From Deltaproteobacteria bacterium (lineage in GTDB: Bacteria; Desulfobacterota; BSN033; WVXP01): a DNA stretch of 47,904 bases. The first letter of the stretch is position 1. Every line of letters begins with the position of its first letter. The position numbers and the translations under genes are program-made. A model generated the notes under the pieces. That model did not search any database. It was given only the letters and a program-made list of their open reading frames with translations, and was not told the origin of the DNA. The DNA is taken from positions 1-47,904 of the forward strand of contig JAFDHF010000024.1 of assembly GCA_019308905.1 (NCBI GenBank), read 5' to 3'. Of this stretch, positions 24,257 through 33,318 are shown piece after piece.

Positions 24257-25426
24257 ATGGATTTGAACCAGATTCTAATGGAAGCCCTCAATGTGAGTGC
24301 TTCCGACGTCCATATCAAGGTCGGCCTTCCTCCGATTTTCAGAGTCAACGGCTCGCTCCGTTTTGTGAGAGACGTAAAGCCTTTTGACCAGAACCAGGTC
24401 AGCAAGATGGCTCTCGGTATCATGAACGAATGGCAGAAGGACCGGTTCATCAAGAACAAAGAAGTCGACATGGGCTATGAGATCTACGGGCTGGGCCGGT
24501 TTCGAATCAACATCTTCCAGCAGAGAGGTAAGATCCGGATCGCCCTTCGGATCGTTCCATACAAGATCAAGACCCTTGCAGAACTGAACCTCCCCCAGGT
24601 GATCGAGAAGATCGCCCTGGAACCCCGCGGCTTGGTCCTTGTCACAGGAACAACAGGAAGCGGGAAATCCACAACCCTAGCCTCCATGATCGATGTGATC
24701 AATTCACGGAGGACCTGTCATATCCTCACCATCGAAGACCCTATCGAGTTTGTCCACGAGGATAGGAAATCCGTAATAGACCAGCGGGAGGTGGGCTCGG
24801 ACACCAGCACCTTTGCCGACGCTTTGAGAAGCGCGCTCCGGCAGGATCCGGATGTCATCCTTGTCGGTGAGATGCGCGATTTTGAAACAATCGAGACGGC
24901 CCTGACGGCTGCAGAGACGGGCCATCTCGTCATGAGCACCCTCCATACCGTGGACGCCACAGAGACCATAAACCGGATCATCTCCGCCTTCCCTCCTTAC
25001 CACCAGCGGCAGGTGCGACTCCAACTCGCCGCTATTCTCAAGGGGATCATCGCCCAGAGACTCGTGCCAAAGGCCGACGGCCTCGGCCGGGTTCCGGCCG
25101 TGGAGGTGATGGTCTCAACCGCCAGGGTCCGGGAGTGTATCGTGGAAAAGGACAAGACCCCTGAAATCAAGGACGCCATCCTCAAGGGGTACACCACCTA
25201 TGGGATGCAGTCCTTTGATCAGTCCCTGATGCTGCTGCTGAAGCGAGGACTCATTACTTACGAGGAGGCTCTCCGTCAAAGCAGCAACCCCGAAGACTTC
25301 GCCCTCAGGGTCAAAGGGATCATGTCGGGTGGCGACACCTCTTGGGACCATTTCGAAAAGAGCACCCAGGCAGAAGAGGGCGGCGAAGAGGAGAGACTCG
25401 CCGCTCAGGATATCCAGAGATACTGA
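24257..25426 (+). CDS. pilT: Type IV pilus retraction ATPase PilT
   Basis: 389 residues. MDLNQILMEALNVSASDVHI and GLPPIFRVNGSLRFV form the N-terminal PAS-like domain. The motor core carries Walker A GTTGSGKST, an Asp box (TIEDPIEFVHED), Walker B-type DPDVILVGEMRDFETIETAL and the His box GHLVMSTLHTVDA. AIRNLIRE, the usual PilT C-terminal motif, is not obvious; the sequence here reads KDAILKGYTTYGMQSFDQSL, and the tail is acidic. PilT powers pilus retraction in twitching and DNA uptake. The position between recA and alaS recurs in Desulfobacterota and is probably not functional coupling. The PilT/PilU choice is not certain. Confidence 0.93.
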   Translation: MDLNQILMEALNVSASDVHIKVGLPPIFRVNGSLRFVRDVKPFDQNQVSKMALGIMNEWQKDRFIKNKEVDMGYEIYGLGRFRINIFQQRGKIRIALRIVPYKIKTLAELNLPQVIEKIALEPRGLVLVTGTTGSGKSTTLASMIDVINSRRTCHILTIEDPIEFVHEDRKSVIDQREVGSDTSTFADALRSALRQDPDVILVGEMRDFETIETALTAAETGHLVMSTLHTVDATETINRIISAFPPYHQRQVRLQLAAILKGIIAQRLVPKADGLGRVPAVEVMVSTARVRECIVEKDKTPEIKDAILKGYTTYGMQSFDQSLMLLLKRGLITYEEALRQSSNPEDFALRVKGIMSGGDTSWDHFEKSTQAEEGGEEERLAAQDIQRY

Positions 25427-25516
25427 GGAGCCCCGCCCCGTGCTCCGGCACCTGCGCCAGACCGTATGTCTTGCTCCTTGTCCTCCCTGCCGCCCGTCGA
25501 AAGATTGCATCCGCCT

Positions 25517-25544
25517 TTAACATGCGCCCTGATTGGTGTACAAT
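25517..25544 (+). promoter_or_regulatory. Candidate promoter for alaS
   Basis: TTAACA at 25517-25522 and TACAAT at 25539-25544 with a 16-bp spacer, in the 171-bp gap between pilT and alaS. Confidence 0.5.
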
Positions 25545-25597
25545 AGGATGAACCGAATTCCTGGGATCTCAGGAAGACCTGCTTCCGGAGAGAGACG

Positions 25598-28303
25598 GTG
25601 GGACGGGAATCTCCAATGACCAGTAATGAGATCAGAAACGCCTTCTTGAAATACTTCGAACAAAGGGGCCATCAGATCGTTCCAAGCTCATCGCTGGTTC
25701 CCCATGATGATCCGACACTGCTCTTCACCAATGCCGGCATGGTGCAGTTCAAGCGGGTTTTTCTTCAGGAGGAGAGACGCCCCTATGTCCGTGCCGTATC
25801 CTCTCAGAAGTGCGTTCGGGCCGGGGGCAAACACAACGACCTCGAAAACGTGGGGCATACGGCTCGCCATCACACCTTCTTTGAGATGCTTGGAAACTTC
25901 TCCTTTGGCGACTACTTCAAGGAAGGCGCCATCGAGATGGGTTGGGATTTCTTGACTCGTGTACTGGGGCTCCCAAAAGACCGCCTCTGGATCACTATCC
26001 ACGAGGGCGACCGAGAGATGGGCCTCGGGCCCGACGAGGAGGCCAGGCAGATCTGGCAGAACTTCGTGCCCGAAGAGAGAATCCGTGCCTTCTCCACGAA
26101 GGACAACTTCTGGAGCATGGGAGACACCGGTCCTTGCGGCCCCTGTTCCGAGATCACCATCGATCAGGGCGAGAACGTGGGCTGCGGGCGGCCTGACTGC
26201 GGGCTTGGTTGCGATTGCGACCGGTTTCTGGAGCTCTGGAACCTGGTTTTCATGCAGTACAATCGCGATGCCAGCGGCAGGCTTGTGCCTCTGCCAAAGC
26301 CGAGCATCGATACGGGGCTCGGCCTGGAGCGGATTGCAGCCGTGGTCCAAGGCGTGACGAGCAACTACGACACTGATCTGTTCCGCCCCATCATAGCCCA
26401 TGTGGAGGACGTGGCTTCAAGAGAGTACGGCGTTCACGAGAAGGATGACATCTCCATCAGGGTGATTGCCGATCACGCAAGGGCCTCGGCCTTCCTCATC
26501 GGCGACGGTGTGCTCCCAGAGAAGGAGGGCCGGGGATATGTCCTTCGGAGAATCATGAGGCGGGCTCTCCGGCATGGCCGGAAACTCGGTGTGGAAGGGG
26601 CGTTTTTCTCGGATGTGGTCGATTTGGTCATCGACCTCATGGGCGAGGCCTATCCTGATCTGAAAGAACACAGGAATTTCATCCGACGGGTAGTCTCCAG
26701 GGAAGAGGAGAGTTTCTCAGACACTCTCAACCGCGGGCTCGATCTCCTCCGCGAAGAGGTCGGCCTCGTGAAAAAGAGAGGCATGAGCACCCTGCCCGGT
26801 TTCGTAGTCTTCAGGCTTTACGATACTTACGGATTCCCCGTCGACCTCGTCGAGGACATCGTCAGGGAAGAGGGGATTGGAATCGACCTGGATGCCTTTG
26901 ACCGGGCTATGGCGACTCAGAGGCAGAAGGCCAGACAGGCCTGGAAAGGATCAGGAGAAGAAGACCTCAGGGACGAGTTCAAAAGGCTGCTGGCCGACGG
27001 CGTCGAAACCGCTTTTGTGGGCTACCAACGTCTCAAACACCGTTCCAGGGTTGTTCGCATCATCCGGCACGGCACCTTCGTAGACCGCGCTAGTGAGGGA
27101 GAGGACATCGAGATCCTGACCGAGGAGAGCCCCTTTTACGGCGAAACCGGAGGCCAGGTCGGCGACAGAGGCACGATAACGTCGCCGGAAGGCCTGGAAA
27201 TCGAGATCTCCGATACCCTGAGGCCTGTGCCGCAACTTCTGGTCCATGTGGGGCATGTGAAAAGGGGCTCGGTGGAGCTCGGCACCGAGGTCCTACTCTC
27301 TGTTGATCCGGAAGCGAGGGGAGCCACCGCTTTGAATCACACGGGGACCCATCTCCTCCATGCCGCTCTGAGGGATGTGCTGGGCGACCACGTCAAACAA
27401 GCGGGCTCGCTCGTCGCCCCCCATCGGCTCCGGTTCGATTTCACCCATTTCTCCGCCCTCACCCCGGAGGAGCTCGACCGCATCGAAGACGTCGTGAACC
27501 AGAGGATCCGAGAGAACGTCCCTGTCCGAACCAGGGTCATGGCCACGGAAGAGGCGAAGAAGAGCGGTGCCACGGCTCTCTTCGGGGAGAAGTACGGGGA
27601 CAGGGCCAGGGTGGTGGCCATCGGGAGAATCAGCAAGGAGCTCTGCGGCGGAACGCATACCAGGAGGACCGGCGACCTGGGTCTCTTCAAGATCATCTCA
27701 GAATCAGCGGTGGCCGCAGGGGTGAGACGCATCGAGGCTCTCACCGGTGCCGATGCCCTCCACCATGTCAGGCAACAGGAAAAGACCCTTATGAAGGCCT
27801 CGGCAATCGTTAAGAGCTCTCCTGAGCAGCTCGATGGGAAACTCGAAAAGGTGGTGACCCAGCTCAGAAGGCTTGAGCGTGAGGTGGAATCCCTAAAGAC
27901 CCGCATTGCCACGGGTGGCTCGGACCACCTCGAGCAGGTTCGCGAGATCGGTGGAATCCGGGTGCTCGCCGTCAAGCCGGGTGTCGGAGATCCACGGAGT
28001 CTCAGGGAGATCGGGGACCGCTTCAAGGAGAAGATCGGTTCGGGCATCGTCTTCCTTGCCGGAGAGCACAGGGGCAAGGCGGCCATGGTCCTCACGGTGA
28101 CCAGGGATCTTCTCGATCGATTCAATGCCGGCAGTATGATCAGGGAGCTTGCCCGCAAGGTCGGTGGAACCGGTGGAGGCCGGCCCGACATGGCCCAGGG
28201 AGGCGGCCCCCATCCGGAGAGGATAGACGAGGTTATCGAGGAGCTTTACCTCACGGTCGAAAAATCGGGGGCCGGAACCAATCAAGAAAGAGAAGCAGGC
28301 TAG
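25598..28303 (+). CDS. alaS: Alanine--tRNA ligase
   Basis: 901 residues. The conserved family start is MTSNEIRNAFLKYFEQRGH at ATG 25616, but GTG 25598 has the better ribosome-binding site (GGAGAG) and adds six residues; either is possible. Class II motifs are clear: VPSSSLVPHDDPTLLFTNAG, RAVSSQKCVRAGGKHNDLEN, NFSFGDYFKEGAIEMGWDFL, and GLGLERIAAVVQG. The editing domain has its zinc ligands in NHTGTHLLHAALRDVLG and CGGTHTRRTGDLG. The C-terminal DHHA1 part ends with GTGGGRPDMAQGGG. It charges tRNA-Ala and clears mischarged Ser/Gly. Confidence 0.97.
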   Translation: MGRESPMTSNEIRNAFLKYFEQRGHQIVPSSSLVPHDDPTLLFTNAGMVQFKRVFLQEERRPYVRAVSSQKCVRAGGKHNDLENVGHTARHHTFFEMLGNFSFGDYFKEGAIEMGWDFLTRVLGLPKDRLWITIHEGDREMGLGPDEEARQIWQNFVPEERIRAFSTKDNFWSMGDTGPCGPCSEITIDQGENVGCGRPDCGLGCDCDRFLELWNLVFMQYNRDASGRLVPLPKPSIDTGLGLERIAAVVQGVTSNYDTDLFRPIIAHVEDVASREYGVHEKDDISIRVIADHARASAFLIGDGVLPEKEGRGYVLRRIMRRALRHGRKLGVEGAFFSDVVDLVIDLMGEAYPDLKEHRNFIRRVVSREEESFSDTLNRGLDLLREEVGLVKKRGMSTLPGFVVFRLYDTYGFPVDLVEDIVREEGIGIDLDAFDRAMATQRQKARQAWKGSGEEDLRDEFKRLLADGVETAFVGYQRLKHRSRVVRIIRHGTFVDRASEGEDIEILTEESPFYGETGGQVGDRGTITSPEGLEIEISDTLRPVPQLLVHVGHVKRGSVELGTEVLLSVDPEARGATALNHTGTHLLHAALRDVLGDHVKQAGSLVAPHRLRFDFTHFSALTPEELDRIEDVVNQRIRENVPVRTRVMATEEAKKSGATALFGEKYGDRARVVAIGRISKELCGGTHTRRTGDLGLFKIISESAVAAGVRRIEALTGADALHHVRQQEKTLMKASAIVKSSPEQLDGKLEKVVTQLRRLEREVESLKTRIATGGSDHLEQVREIGGIRVLAVKPGVGDPRSLREIGDRFKEKIGSGIVFLAGEHRGKAAMVLTVTRDLLDRFNAGSMIRELARKVGGTGGGRPDMAQGGGPHPERIDEVIEELYLTVEKSGAGTNQEREAG

Positions 28304-28611
28304 TCAAGGGCTATCCTGAAGTTCTGGACGCCCTCTGCTCTCTCGGTAATGATGAGAATTTTCGAGGAGGGGGACACTATGCCTTCAATCAAGTCCCTGG
28401 GTTTCGGGGGCTCCCCCCCTTTTTTGGGGTATGTCTCAGAACCATTTGATTCCTAAGGATATTTCTCGATTTCCAAGGGGAAACTCCTCGTTCCTTCGCT
28501 CGCAAGCTCTCACGGTGACCCTGTGGGGACTCGGAGGTTGGCAATCTTTGTCCCTTCCCCGGTCTGAAGAGAGGGTTTTCTCCTGTTCCCAGAAGACCTG
28601 AAGACTGCAAA
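28304..28611. other. 308-bp intergenic stretch after alaS
   Basis: No gene is visible. Around 28408-28429 a short G run, a C run and TTTTTT (GGGGGCTCCCCCCCTTTTTT) resemble a minimal Rho-independent terminator for alaS, although the stem is short and the loop tight. The remainder has no strong promoter match. Confidence 0.35.
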
Positions 28612-29310
28612 ATGAACGGTCCCCTCGATCTCATCGGAGAAGCTCGAGCCAGAGGCCGAAAGGCACTATCCGAGTATGATTCGAAACGGTTCCTTTCGTT
28701 TCTGGGCATACCGGTTGTCCCCGAGGCTTTCGCTCCTGATGGCGACTCTGCCGCCCTCGAGGCGGCAAGAATCGGTTTTCCCGTCGTTCTAAAGGCATAC
28801 GGCGAGAATCTCTTTCACAAGACCGAAGTGGGAGGCGTGGTCCTGAATCTCAGGAGTCAGGACGAGGTGAGGGAAGAGGGGAACCGCCTCTTGAAGATCC
28901 GAGGCTGTGAGGGGCTGCTGGTCCAGCAGATGGCAGAGGGGCGGCGGGAACTGGCGTGCGGTTTGACGAGGGACCCGGTTTTTGGGCCGTGTGTCATGTT
29001 CGGCCTCGGGGGAATCCTCACAGAGCTCCTGGGGGATGTTGTATTCCGAATCGCACCCCTGAGTCTCGCGGATGCCCAAGAAATGATGGGGCAGATCAGG
29101 GGCAGAAAGGTCATGGAGAGTTTCAGGGGCGAACCTCCGGCCGACAGGCACGGACTGGCCCGGGTGCTGGTAGCCCTCGGTGAAATCGGACTCCGTTACG
29201 AGGAAGTGGCCGAAGTCGATATCAACCCTTTAAGGATTCGATCAGACGGTAGACCCGTCGCGCTGGACGCCCTGGTTGTCCTCAGACCCGGAGGCACAGT
29301 CCACGGGTAG
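28612..29310 (+). CDS. ADP-forming acyl-CoA synthetase, ATP-grasp (beta) subunit
   Basis: 232 residues, the usual size of stand-alone ATP-grasp_5 subunits. ALSEYDSKRFLSFLGIPVVP and FPVVLKAYGENLFHKTEVGG hold the nucleotide-binding lysine; GPCVMFGLGGILTELLGDVV and VAEVDINPLRI are family signatures. With the alpha subunit it converts an acyl-CoA plus ADP and phosphate to the acid plus ATP (or the reverse). In anaerobes this gives substrate-level ATP from amino-acid or fatty-acid breakdown. The alpha gene follows 75 bp downstream. Which acid is used is unknown. Confidence 0.88.
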   Translation: MNGPLDLIGEARARGRKALSEYDSKRFLSFLGIPVVPEAFAPDGDSAALEAARIGFPVVLKAYGENLFHKTEVGGVVLNLRSQDEVREEGNRLLKIRGCEGLLVQQMAEGRRELACGLTRDPVFGPCVMFGLGGILTELLGDVVFRIAPLSLADAQEMMGQIRGRKVMESFRGEPPADRHGLARVLVALGEIGLRYEEVAEVDINPLRIRSDGRPVALDALVVLRPGGTVHG

Positions 29311-29385
29311 CCCGGGCTGCCTTCCCTCTTGACAATGCGGCTCCCTGTCTCCTGATTCTTTCGAACCTCATAAGGAGAACCCATC

Positions 29386-30783
29386 GTGCATGGAGGATTG
29401 GCCCCCTTTTTCGAGCCCAGGAGTGTAGCTATCATCGGAGCCTCTTCTGTTCCCGGTAAACCGGGACACGAGATAGTCCGCAATATCCTCGTGAATGGAT
29501 ATGAGGGCAGGCTCCACCTGGTCAACCCGAAGGGCGGGAAAATACTCGGCGTACCCGTTAGTCGATCCATCGCTGATCTACCGGCCGGAATAGACCTGGC
29601 CATAATAGTCCTCCCTGCCGAGACATGCCCCAGTGCCGTACGGGACTGCGTGCAAAAGGGGATCAGGAATTTTGTCCTCTCTGCTGGTGGCTTTGCCGAG
29701 GTGGACCAGCAGAGGGCACGGATTCAACAAGACCTCGAAGAGATCGTCAGGGAGCAAGGGATCCGAGTGCTTGGGCCGAATACCTCGGGTCATATCTCCA
29801 CCCCCTCCCTTTTCACATCCTCCTTCTTCCCTCTGGGCAAGATCCGCCGGGGCAGGGTCTCCTATATCGCACAGACAGGGAATTTCGCTACCCACACGAT
29901 GAAATACATCCTCTCATCGGAGAATTTCGGCGTTTGCCGGGTGATCGGCCTTGGCAACAAGGTCGACATAGACGAGACCGAGGCTCTCGAGTACTTGGCG
30001 GAGGACCCCGAGACGGGGGCAATCGTCATGTATCTTGAAAGCTTCAAACGGCCGAGACGTTTCCTGGAGGTGGCTCGAGAGACAACCCGTCGCAAGCCCA
30101 TCGTCATGCTGAAAGGCGGATCCACCCAAGGGGGCAGCCAGGCGGCCATAGCCCACACCGCCGCTATGGCGGCCGAGGACCGTCTCGTAGACGGCATGCT
30201 CAGACAGGCTGGCATCGTCAGGATCTGGGATTACACCCATCTTGTCCTTGCAGCCAAGGGGCTCTCCATGCTACCCCTGCCAAGGGGAAATCGGGTAGGC
30301 TTCCTCGCCCCCTCCGGGGCAATGCTGGTGGTCCTTACCGATCTCTGCACCCGCCTCGGCCTTCTGGTTCCGCAATTTCAGGAGAGCACCATCAAAAGAC
30401 TCCAGGAGTTCAGCCCTTCATACATCCGTATGAGAAACCCCGTCGATATTTGGGCTGCAGTCTCGGCAAAGGGCATCGAATTCGCTTACAGGGAGGGCGC
30501 CGAAACGGTGCTCAAGGACCCGAACATCGATTCCGTGGTTGCGGTTCTCATGCTCACGGAGGAAACGGGCATCCCCTCCTTCGAATTCCTCATCGACCTC
30601 GCAAGAAGATACCCCCAAAAACCCCTCCTTGTTACCTTTAGCGGCGAGAGCAAGTGGATGGATGTGTGCAAGGGGTCCGTCGAACCCGCAGGTATCCCGA
30701 CCTTTCCAGAGATAGAGAAACCCTTCGAAGTCCTCTCTATCCTGGTCCGGTGCCGGCAGGCCATGGACAGGCCCCTTGATTAA
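29386..30783 (+). CDS. ADP-forming acyl-CoA synthetase, CoA-binding (alpha) subunit
   Basis: 465 residues; GTG 29386 preceded by AAGGAG at suitable distance. FFEPRSVAIIGASSVPGKPG is the CoA-binding Rossmann start. The middle has the succinyl-CoA-ligase-like fold with FVLSAGGFAEVDQQ and RVLGPNTSGHIST. AIAHTAAMAAED holds the candidate phospho-histidine (matches the SHTGxLAG motif). A third CoA-ligase domain ends the chain. Together with the preceding beta subunit it forms an acetate/acyl-CoA:ADP ligase whose phosphate passes through the histidine between the active sites. Confidence 0.88.
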   Translation: MHGGLAPFFEPRSVAIIGASSVPGKPGHEIVRNILVNGYEGRLHLVNPKGGKILGVPVSRSIADLPAGIDLAIIVLPAETCPSAVRDCVQKGIRNFVLSAGGFAEVDQQRARIQQDLEEIVREQGIRVLGPNTSGHISTPSLFTSSFFPLGKIRRGRVSYIAQTGNFATHTMKYILSSENFGVCRVIGLGNKVDIDETEALEYLAEDPETGAIVMYLESFKRPRRFLEVARETTRRKPIVMLKGGSTQGGSQAAIAHTAAMAAEDRLVDGMLRQAGIVRIWDYTHLVLAAKGLSMLPLPRGNRVGFLAPSGAMLVVLTDLCTRLGLLVPQFQESTIKRLQEFSPSYIRMRNPVDIWAAVSAKGIEFAYREGAETVLKDPNIDSVVAVLMLTEETGIPSFEFLIDLARRYPQKPLLVTFSGESKWMDVCKGSVEPAGIPTFPEIEKPFEVLSILVRCRQAMDRPLD

Positions 30784-31042
30784 AGAACTACCGAAGGCCG
30801 AGACCTCCCTTGCCTGGAAGCATAGAGAGGGCGCCCAAAACCATTCCCCCCTTTTTCGGCGCCCGCTCACCCTTGACGGGTACCCCACCGCTTCCGCGGT
30901 GTCGCACGTGAACAAGGGCGTTCTCCAAGAGTGGCGAGACCCCAGGCGCCATTTTAACTTTCTAGATTCAGATTCCCATTTCATTTCGTGTCATTAGAAA
31001 ACAGCGCAATGCAAACGTCAGGAAACTCCAGAAACAAAAAGC

Positions 31043-31071
31043 TTGACAAACTCATTGGTTCATTCTAGTGT
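31043..31071 (+). promoter_or_regulatory. Candidate promoter of the dehydrogenase/Liv operon
   Basis: TTGACA at 31043-31048, 17-bp spacer and TAGTGT at 31066-31071. The -35 is perfect and the -10 weak, as expected for a regulated promoter. The -10 overlaps the palindromic operator at 31068-31083. Confidence 0.5.
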
Positions 31072-31083
31072 TACCGGTAACAC
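31068..31083. promoter_or_regulatory. Perfect 16-bp palindromic operator of the GntR/IdnR (LacI-family) type
   Basis: GTGTTACCGGTAACAC is a perfect palindrome. The core TGTTACCGGTAACA matches the known gluconate/idonate operator of the LacI-family regulators GntR and IdnR. It covers the -10 region, a position that gives repression. The genes behind it (polyol-type dehydrogenase and an SDR) recall the idn operon. No LacI-family regulator gene is in this window. Confidence 0.7.
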
Positions 31084-31114
31084 GGCATCCAAATCTCGCC
31101 TCTTAGGGGGCGTC

Positions 31115-32137
31115 ATGAAAGCCGCCTTGCTCACAGCTCCCTATCAGATCGAGCTTCAAGAGGTGGCCGAACCACCGGTAGGTCCCAGTGATGTCCTCAT
31201 AAAGGTCCGATGGGTCGGCATTTGCGGTTCTGATCTCCACACTTACAAAGGCAACCACCCCTTTCGAAAACCCCCGGTGATCCTGGGTCATGAAATGGCA
31301 GGAGAGGTTGTGGGGACGGGGAAGGATGTCACCCTCTTCCAGGAGGGCGACCGGGTTACCGTGGAACCTCAAACTTACTGCCACCACTGCTCCAACTGCG
31401 ACAGGGGAAACTACAATCTCTGCAACAACAAGAGGGTACTGGGGACCACTGCCTGGCCCGGTGCTTTTGCCGAATACGTGGCCGTGCCGGAAGACAAGGT
31501 CTATCTCCTCCCAGAGGGGCTGAGCCTCGAACAAGGCGCCCTTGTCGAGCCCCTTGCCGTCGGGGTTCATGCGGCCGGCATGGCGGCGGTCGGTTTGGGC
31601 GATTCGGTCCTCATCGTGGGATCAGGCACGATCGGCTTGGCAAGCCTGGTTGCCTTGAGAGAGGCCGGGGCTACCCGTATAATCGCGACTGACGTGGAAG
31701 ACTTCAACCTCGCCAAGGCACGGGAGCTGGGGGCTTGGGCCACGGTCAACGCGAGAAGGGAACCTCTGGCCGACAGGATCAGGGAATGGACAGAGGGGGA
31801 AGGGGCCGATGCGGTGGTCATTGCTGTTGGGCTACCTTCCTTGATCGACGACTCCCTGGATCTCCTCCGTAAAAGGGGAAGGATGGTTCTGGTAGCCATA
31901 TTTGACGAGGAAGCCACCTTCGATTCCTTCAAGATCGTCTTTACGGAGGTCGATCTGGTTGGTAGCTGGACGTACAGTGGAAGAGAATTTCACGCGGCAA
32001 TAGACCTCATGGGCCAAAAAAGAATCGACATGGGTTCATTCATTACCCACCGCTGGCCCATCGAAAGGGTGAAAGAGGGCTTCGATCTGGTGGACAAGAG
32101 GGGAGAAGGTGTAATAAAAGTGATCTTGCATTTCTGA
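31115..32137 (+). CDS. Zinc-dependent medium-chain dehydrogenase (sorbitol/threonine/idonate dehydrogenase-like)
   Basis: 340 residues from ATG 31115 with AGGGGG upstream; the frame is open to 31043, but that codon is the promoter -35. Catalytic zinc ligands occur in GICGSDLHTYKG and GHEMAGEV; the structural zinc site is the four-cysteine block CHHCSNCDRGNYNLC. The NAD(P)-binding motif is VGSGTIGLASL. It would oxidise a secondary alcohol of a polyol or sugar acid. The GntR/IdnR-type operator before it favours a sugar-acid substrate such as idonate, but the family is broad. It is the first gene of a rightward set with an iron dehydrogenase and an SDR. Confidence 0.87.
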   Translation: MKAALLTAPYQIELQEVAEPPVGPSDVLIKVRWVGICGSDLHTYKGNHPFRKPPVILGHEMAGEVVGTGKDVTLFQEGDRVTVEPQTYCHHCSNCDRGNYNLCNNKRVLGTTAWPGAFAEYVAVPEDKVYLLPEGLSLEQGALVEPLAVGVHAAGMAAVGLGDSVLIVGSGTIGLASLVALREAGATRIIATDVEDFNLAKARELGAWATVNARREPLADRIREWTEGEGADAVVIAVGLPSLIDDSLDLLRKRGRMVLVAIFDEEATFDSFKIVFTEVDLVGSWTYSGREFHAAIDLMGQKRIDMGSFITHRWPIERVKEGFDLVDKRGEGVIKVILHF

Positions 32138-32157
32138 GTCCGGAAGGAGGGACGGCA

Positions 32158-33318
32158 GTGGGCAACAGGATCATCAGTTTCAGGGTTCCGAATCTCATAT
32201 TGGCAGGGGTGGGGTCTCTGGAAAGGCTGGGAGAAGAGGCGAGGAATCTGGAGGCAAAAAAGGCTCTCGTAGTGACCGACAAGGGGGTGGTGGCCTCGGG
32301 TATTGCCGGAAAGGTCCGAGGACTTCTGGAGAAAGAGGGAATCCCAAGCGATCTGTTCGATGGTGTGATCTCCGACCCGGATATCGCCTGCGCCGACACG
32401 TGTGTCGAGACGGCGAAAAGAGGCGATTACGACCTGATCCTTGGGGTGGGCGGCGGCAGTTCCATGGACATCGCCTCGGTGGCCTCGGTCATGTGCACCA
32501 ACCCGGGGAAGATACAGGACTATCTCGGAGTCAACCTGGTGAAGAAGCCGGGCATTCCCACAATCCTGATACCCACTACGGCAGGAACAGGAGCAGAGGC
32601 CACACCGAACGCCATACTTACCGATTCCGAGGCGAAACTCAAGAAGGCCATCGTCAGTCCTTACATCCTTCCCCGGGTCGCCATCGTGGATCCCCTTCTG
32701 AGCCTCTCCATGCCTCCCCCGGTGACTTCTTCTACAGGCATCGACGCCCTTACCCATGCCATCGAAACCTATACGTCCAACAATGCCACCATACTGAGCG
32801 ACCTGTTCGCCAGGGAGGCAATAGTGCTCATCGGCCGGAGCCTGAGGACCGCCGTGGCGAACGGCAGCAACCTGGAGGCCAGATCCGACATGTCCATTGG
32901 GAGCCTCTATGCCGGGATCGCAATAACAAACGCAGGCGTCACAGCCGTGCATGCCCTGGCCTACCCTCTGGGCGGCCATTTCAACGTGGCCCATGGGATA
33001 GCCAACGGCCTTCTCCTTCCTTATGTAATGGAATTCAACGTCCTGGGGAACATTCCGAAATTTGCGCGGATCGCAGGGTTTCTGGGAGAAAAGGTGGAAC
33101 ACCTCTCCCTCCTGGAACAGGCTTACCACGCGGCCAGGACCGTAAAGGCCATTTACAGGGATCTCGAGATCCCCCAGTCCCTGACCGAGTTGGGAGTCCC
33201 CAATGAGGCGATCCCCGATATGGCCGAGGCGGCCATGAATGTAACCAGATTGATGACCAACAACCCCAGGGAGATGAGGGTCGAGGATGTAGAAAGGATC
33301 TATGAGAAGGCCCTGTGA
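32158..33318 (+). CDS. Iron-containing alcohol dehydrogenase
   Basis: 386 residues; GTG 32158 follows GGAAGGAGG. Group III alcohol dehydrogenase signatures: dinucleotide-binding GVGGGSSMDIASV, PTTAGTGAEATPNAILTD, and the metal-binding histidine regions GIDALTHAIETY and ALAYPLGGHFNVAHGIANGL. It reduces or oxidises an alcohol/aldehyde with NAD(P)H using Fe2+ (or Zn2+). Its stop overlaps the next start by four bases (GTGA). Three different dehydrogenase types in a row suggest successive steps on one substrate. Confidence 0.92.
   Translation: MGNRIISFRVPNLILAGVGSLERLGEEARNLEAKKALVVTDKGVVASGIAGKVRGLLEKEGIPSDLFDGVISDPDIACADTCVETAKRGDYDLILGVGGGSSMDIASVASVMCTNPGKIQDYLGVNLVKKPGIPTILIPTTAGTGAEATPNAILTDSEAKLKKAIVSPYILPRVAIVDPLLSLSMPPPVTSSTGIDALTHAIETYTSNNATILSDLFAREAIVLIGRSLRTAVANGSNLEARSDMSIGSLYAGIAITNAGVTAVHALAYPLGGHFNVAHGIANGLLLPYVMEFNVLGNIPKFARIAGFLGEKVEHLSLLEQAYHAARTVKAIYRDLEIPQSLTELGVPNEAIPDMAEAAMNVTRLMTNNPREMRVEDVERIYEKAL

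Larger units (their letters stand above)
30784..31114. other. 331-bp intergenic region before the dehydrogenase operon
   Basis: No gene is visible. A hairpin with GGGCGCC (30829-30835) and GGCGCCC (30858-30864) plus four more A-T pairs may end the upstream operon; it has no T run after it. A small ACCGC/GCGGT hairpin lies at 30887-30900. The right part carries the promoter and operator described separately. Confidence 0.4.

Noticed and set aside
31043-31114. TTG at 31043 as start of the zinc dehydrogenase
   Set aside because: This codon is part of the promoter -35 TTGACA, and the added residues would be encoded by the operator; ATG 31115 fits the family.
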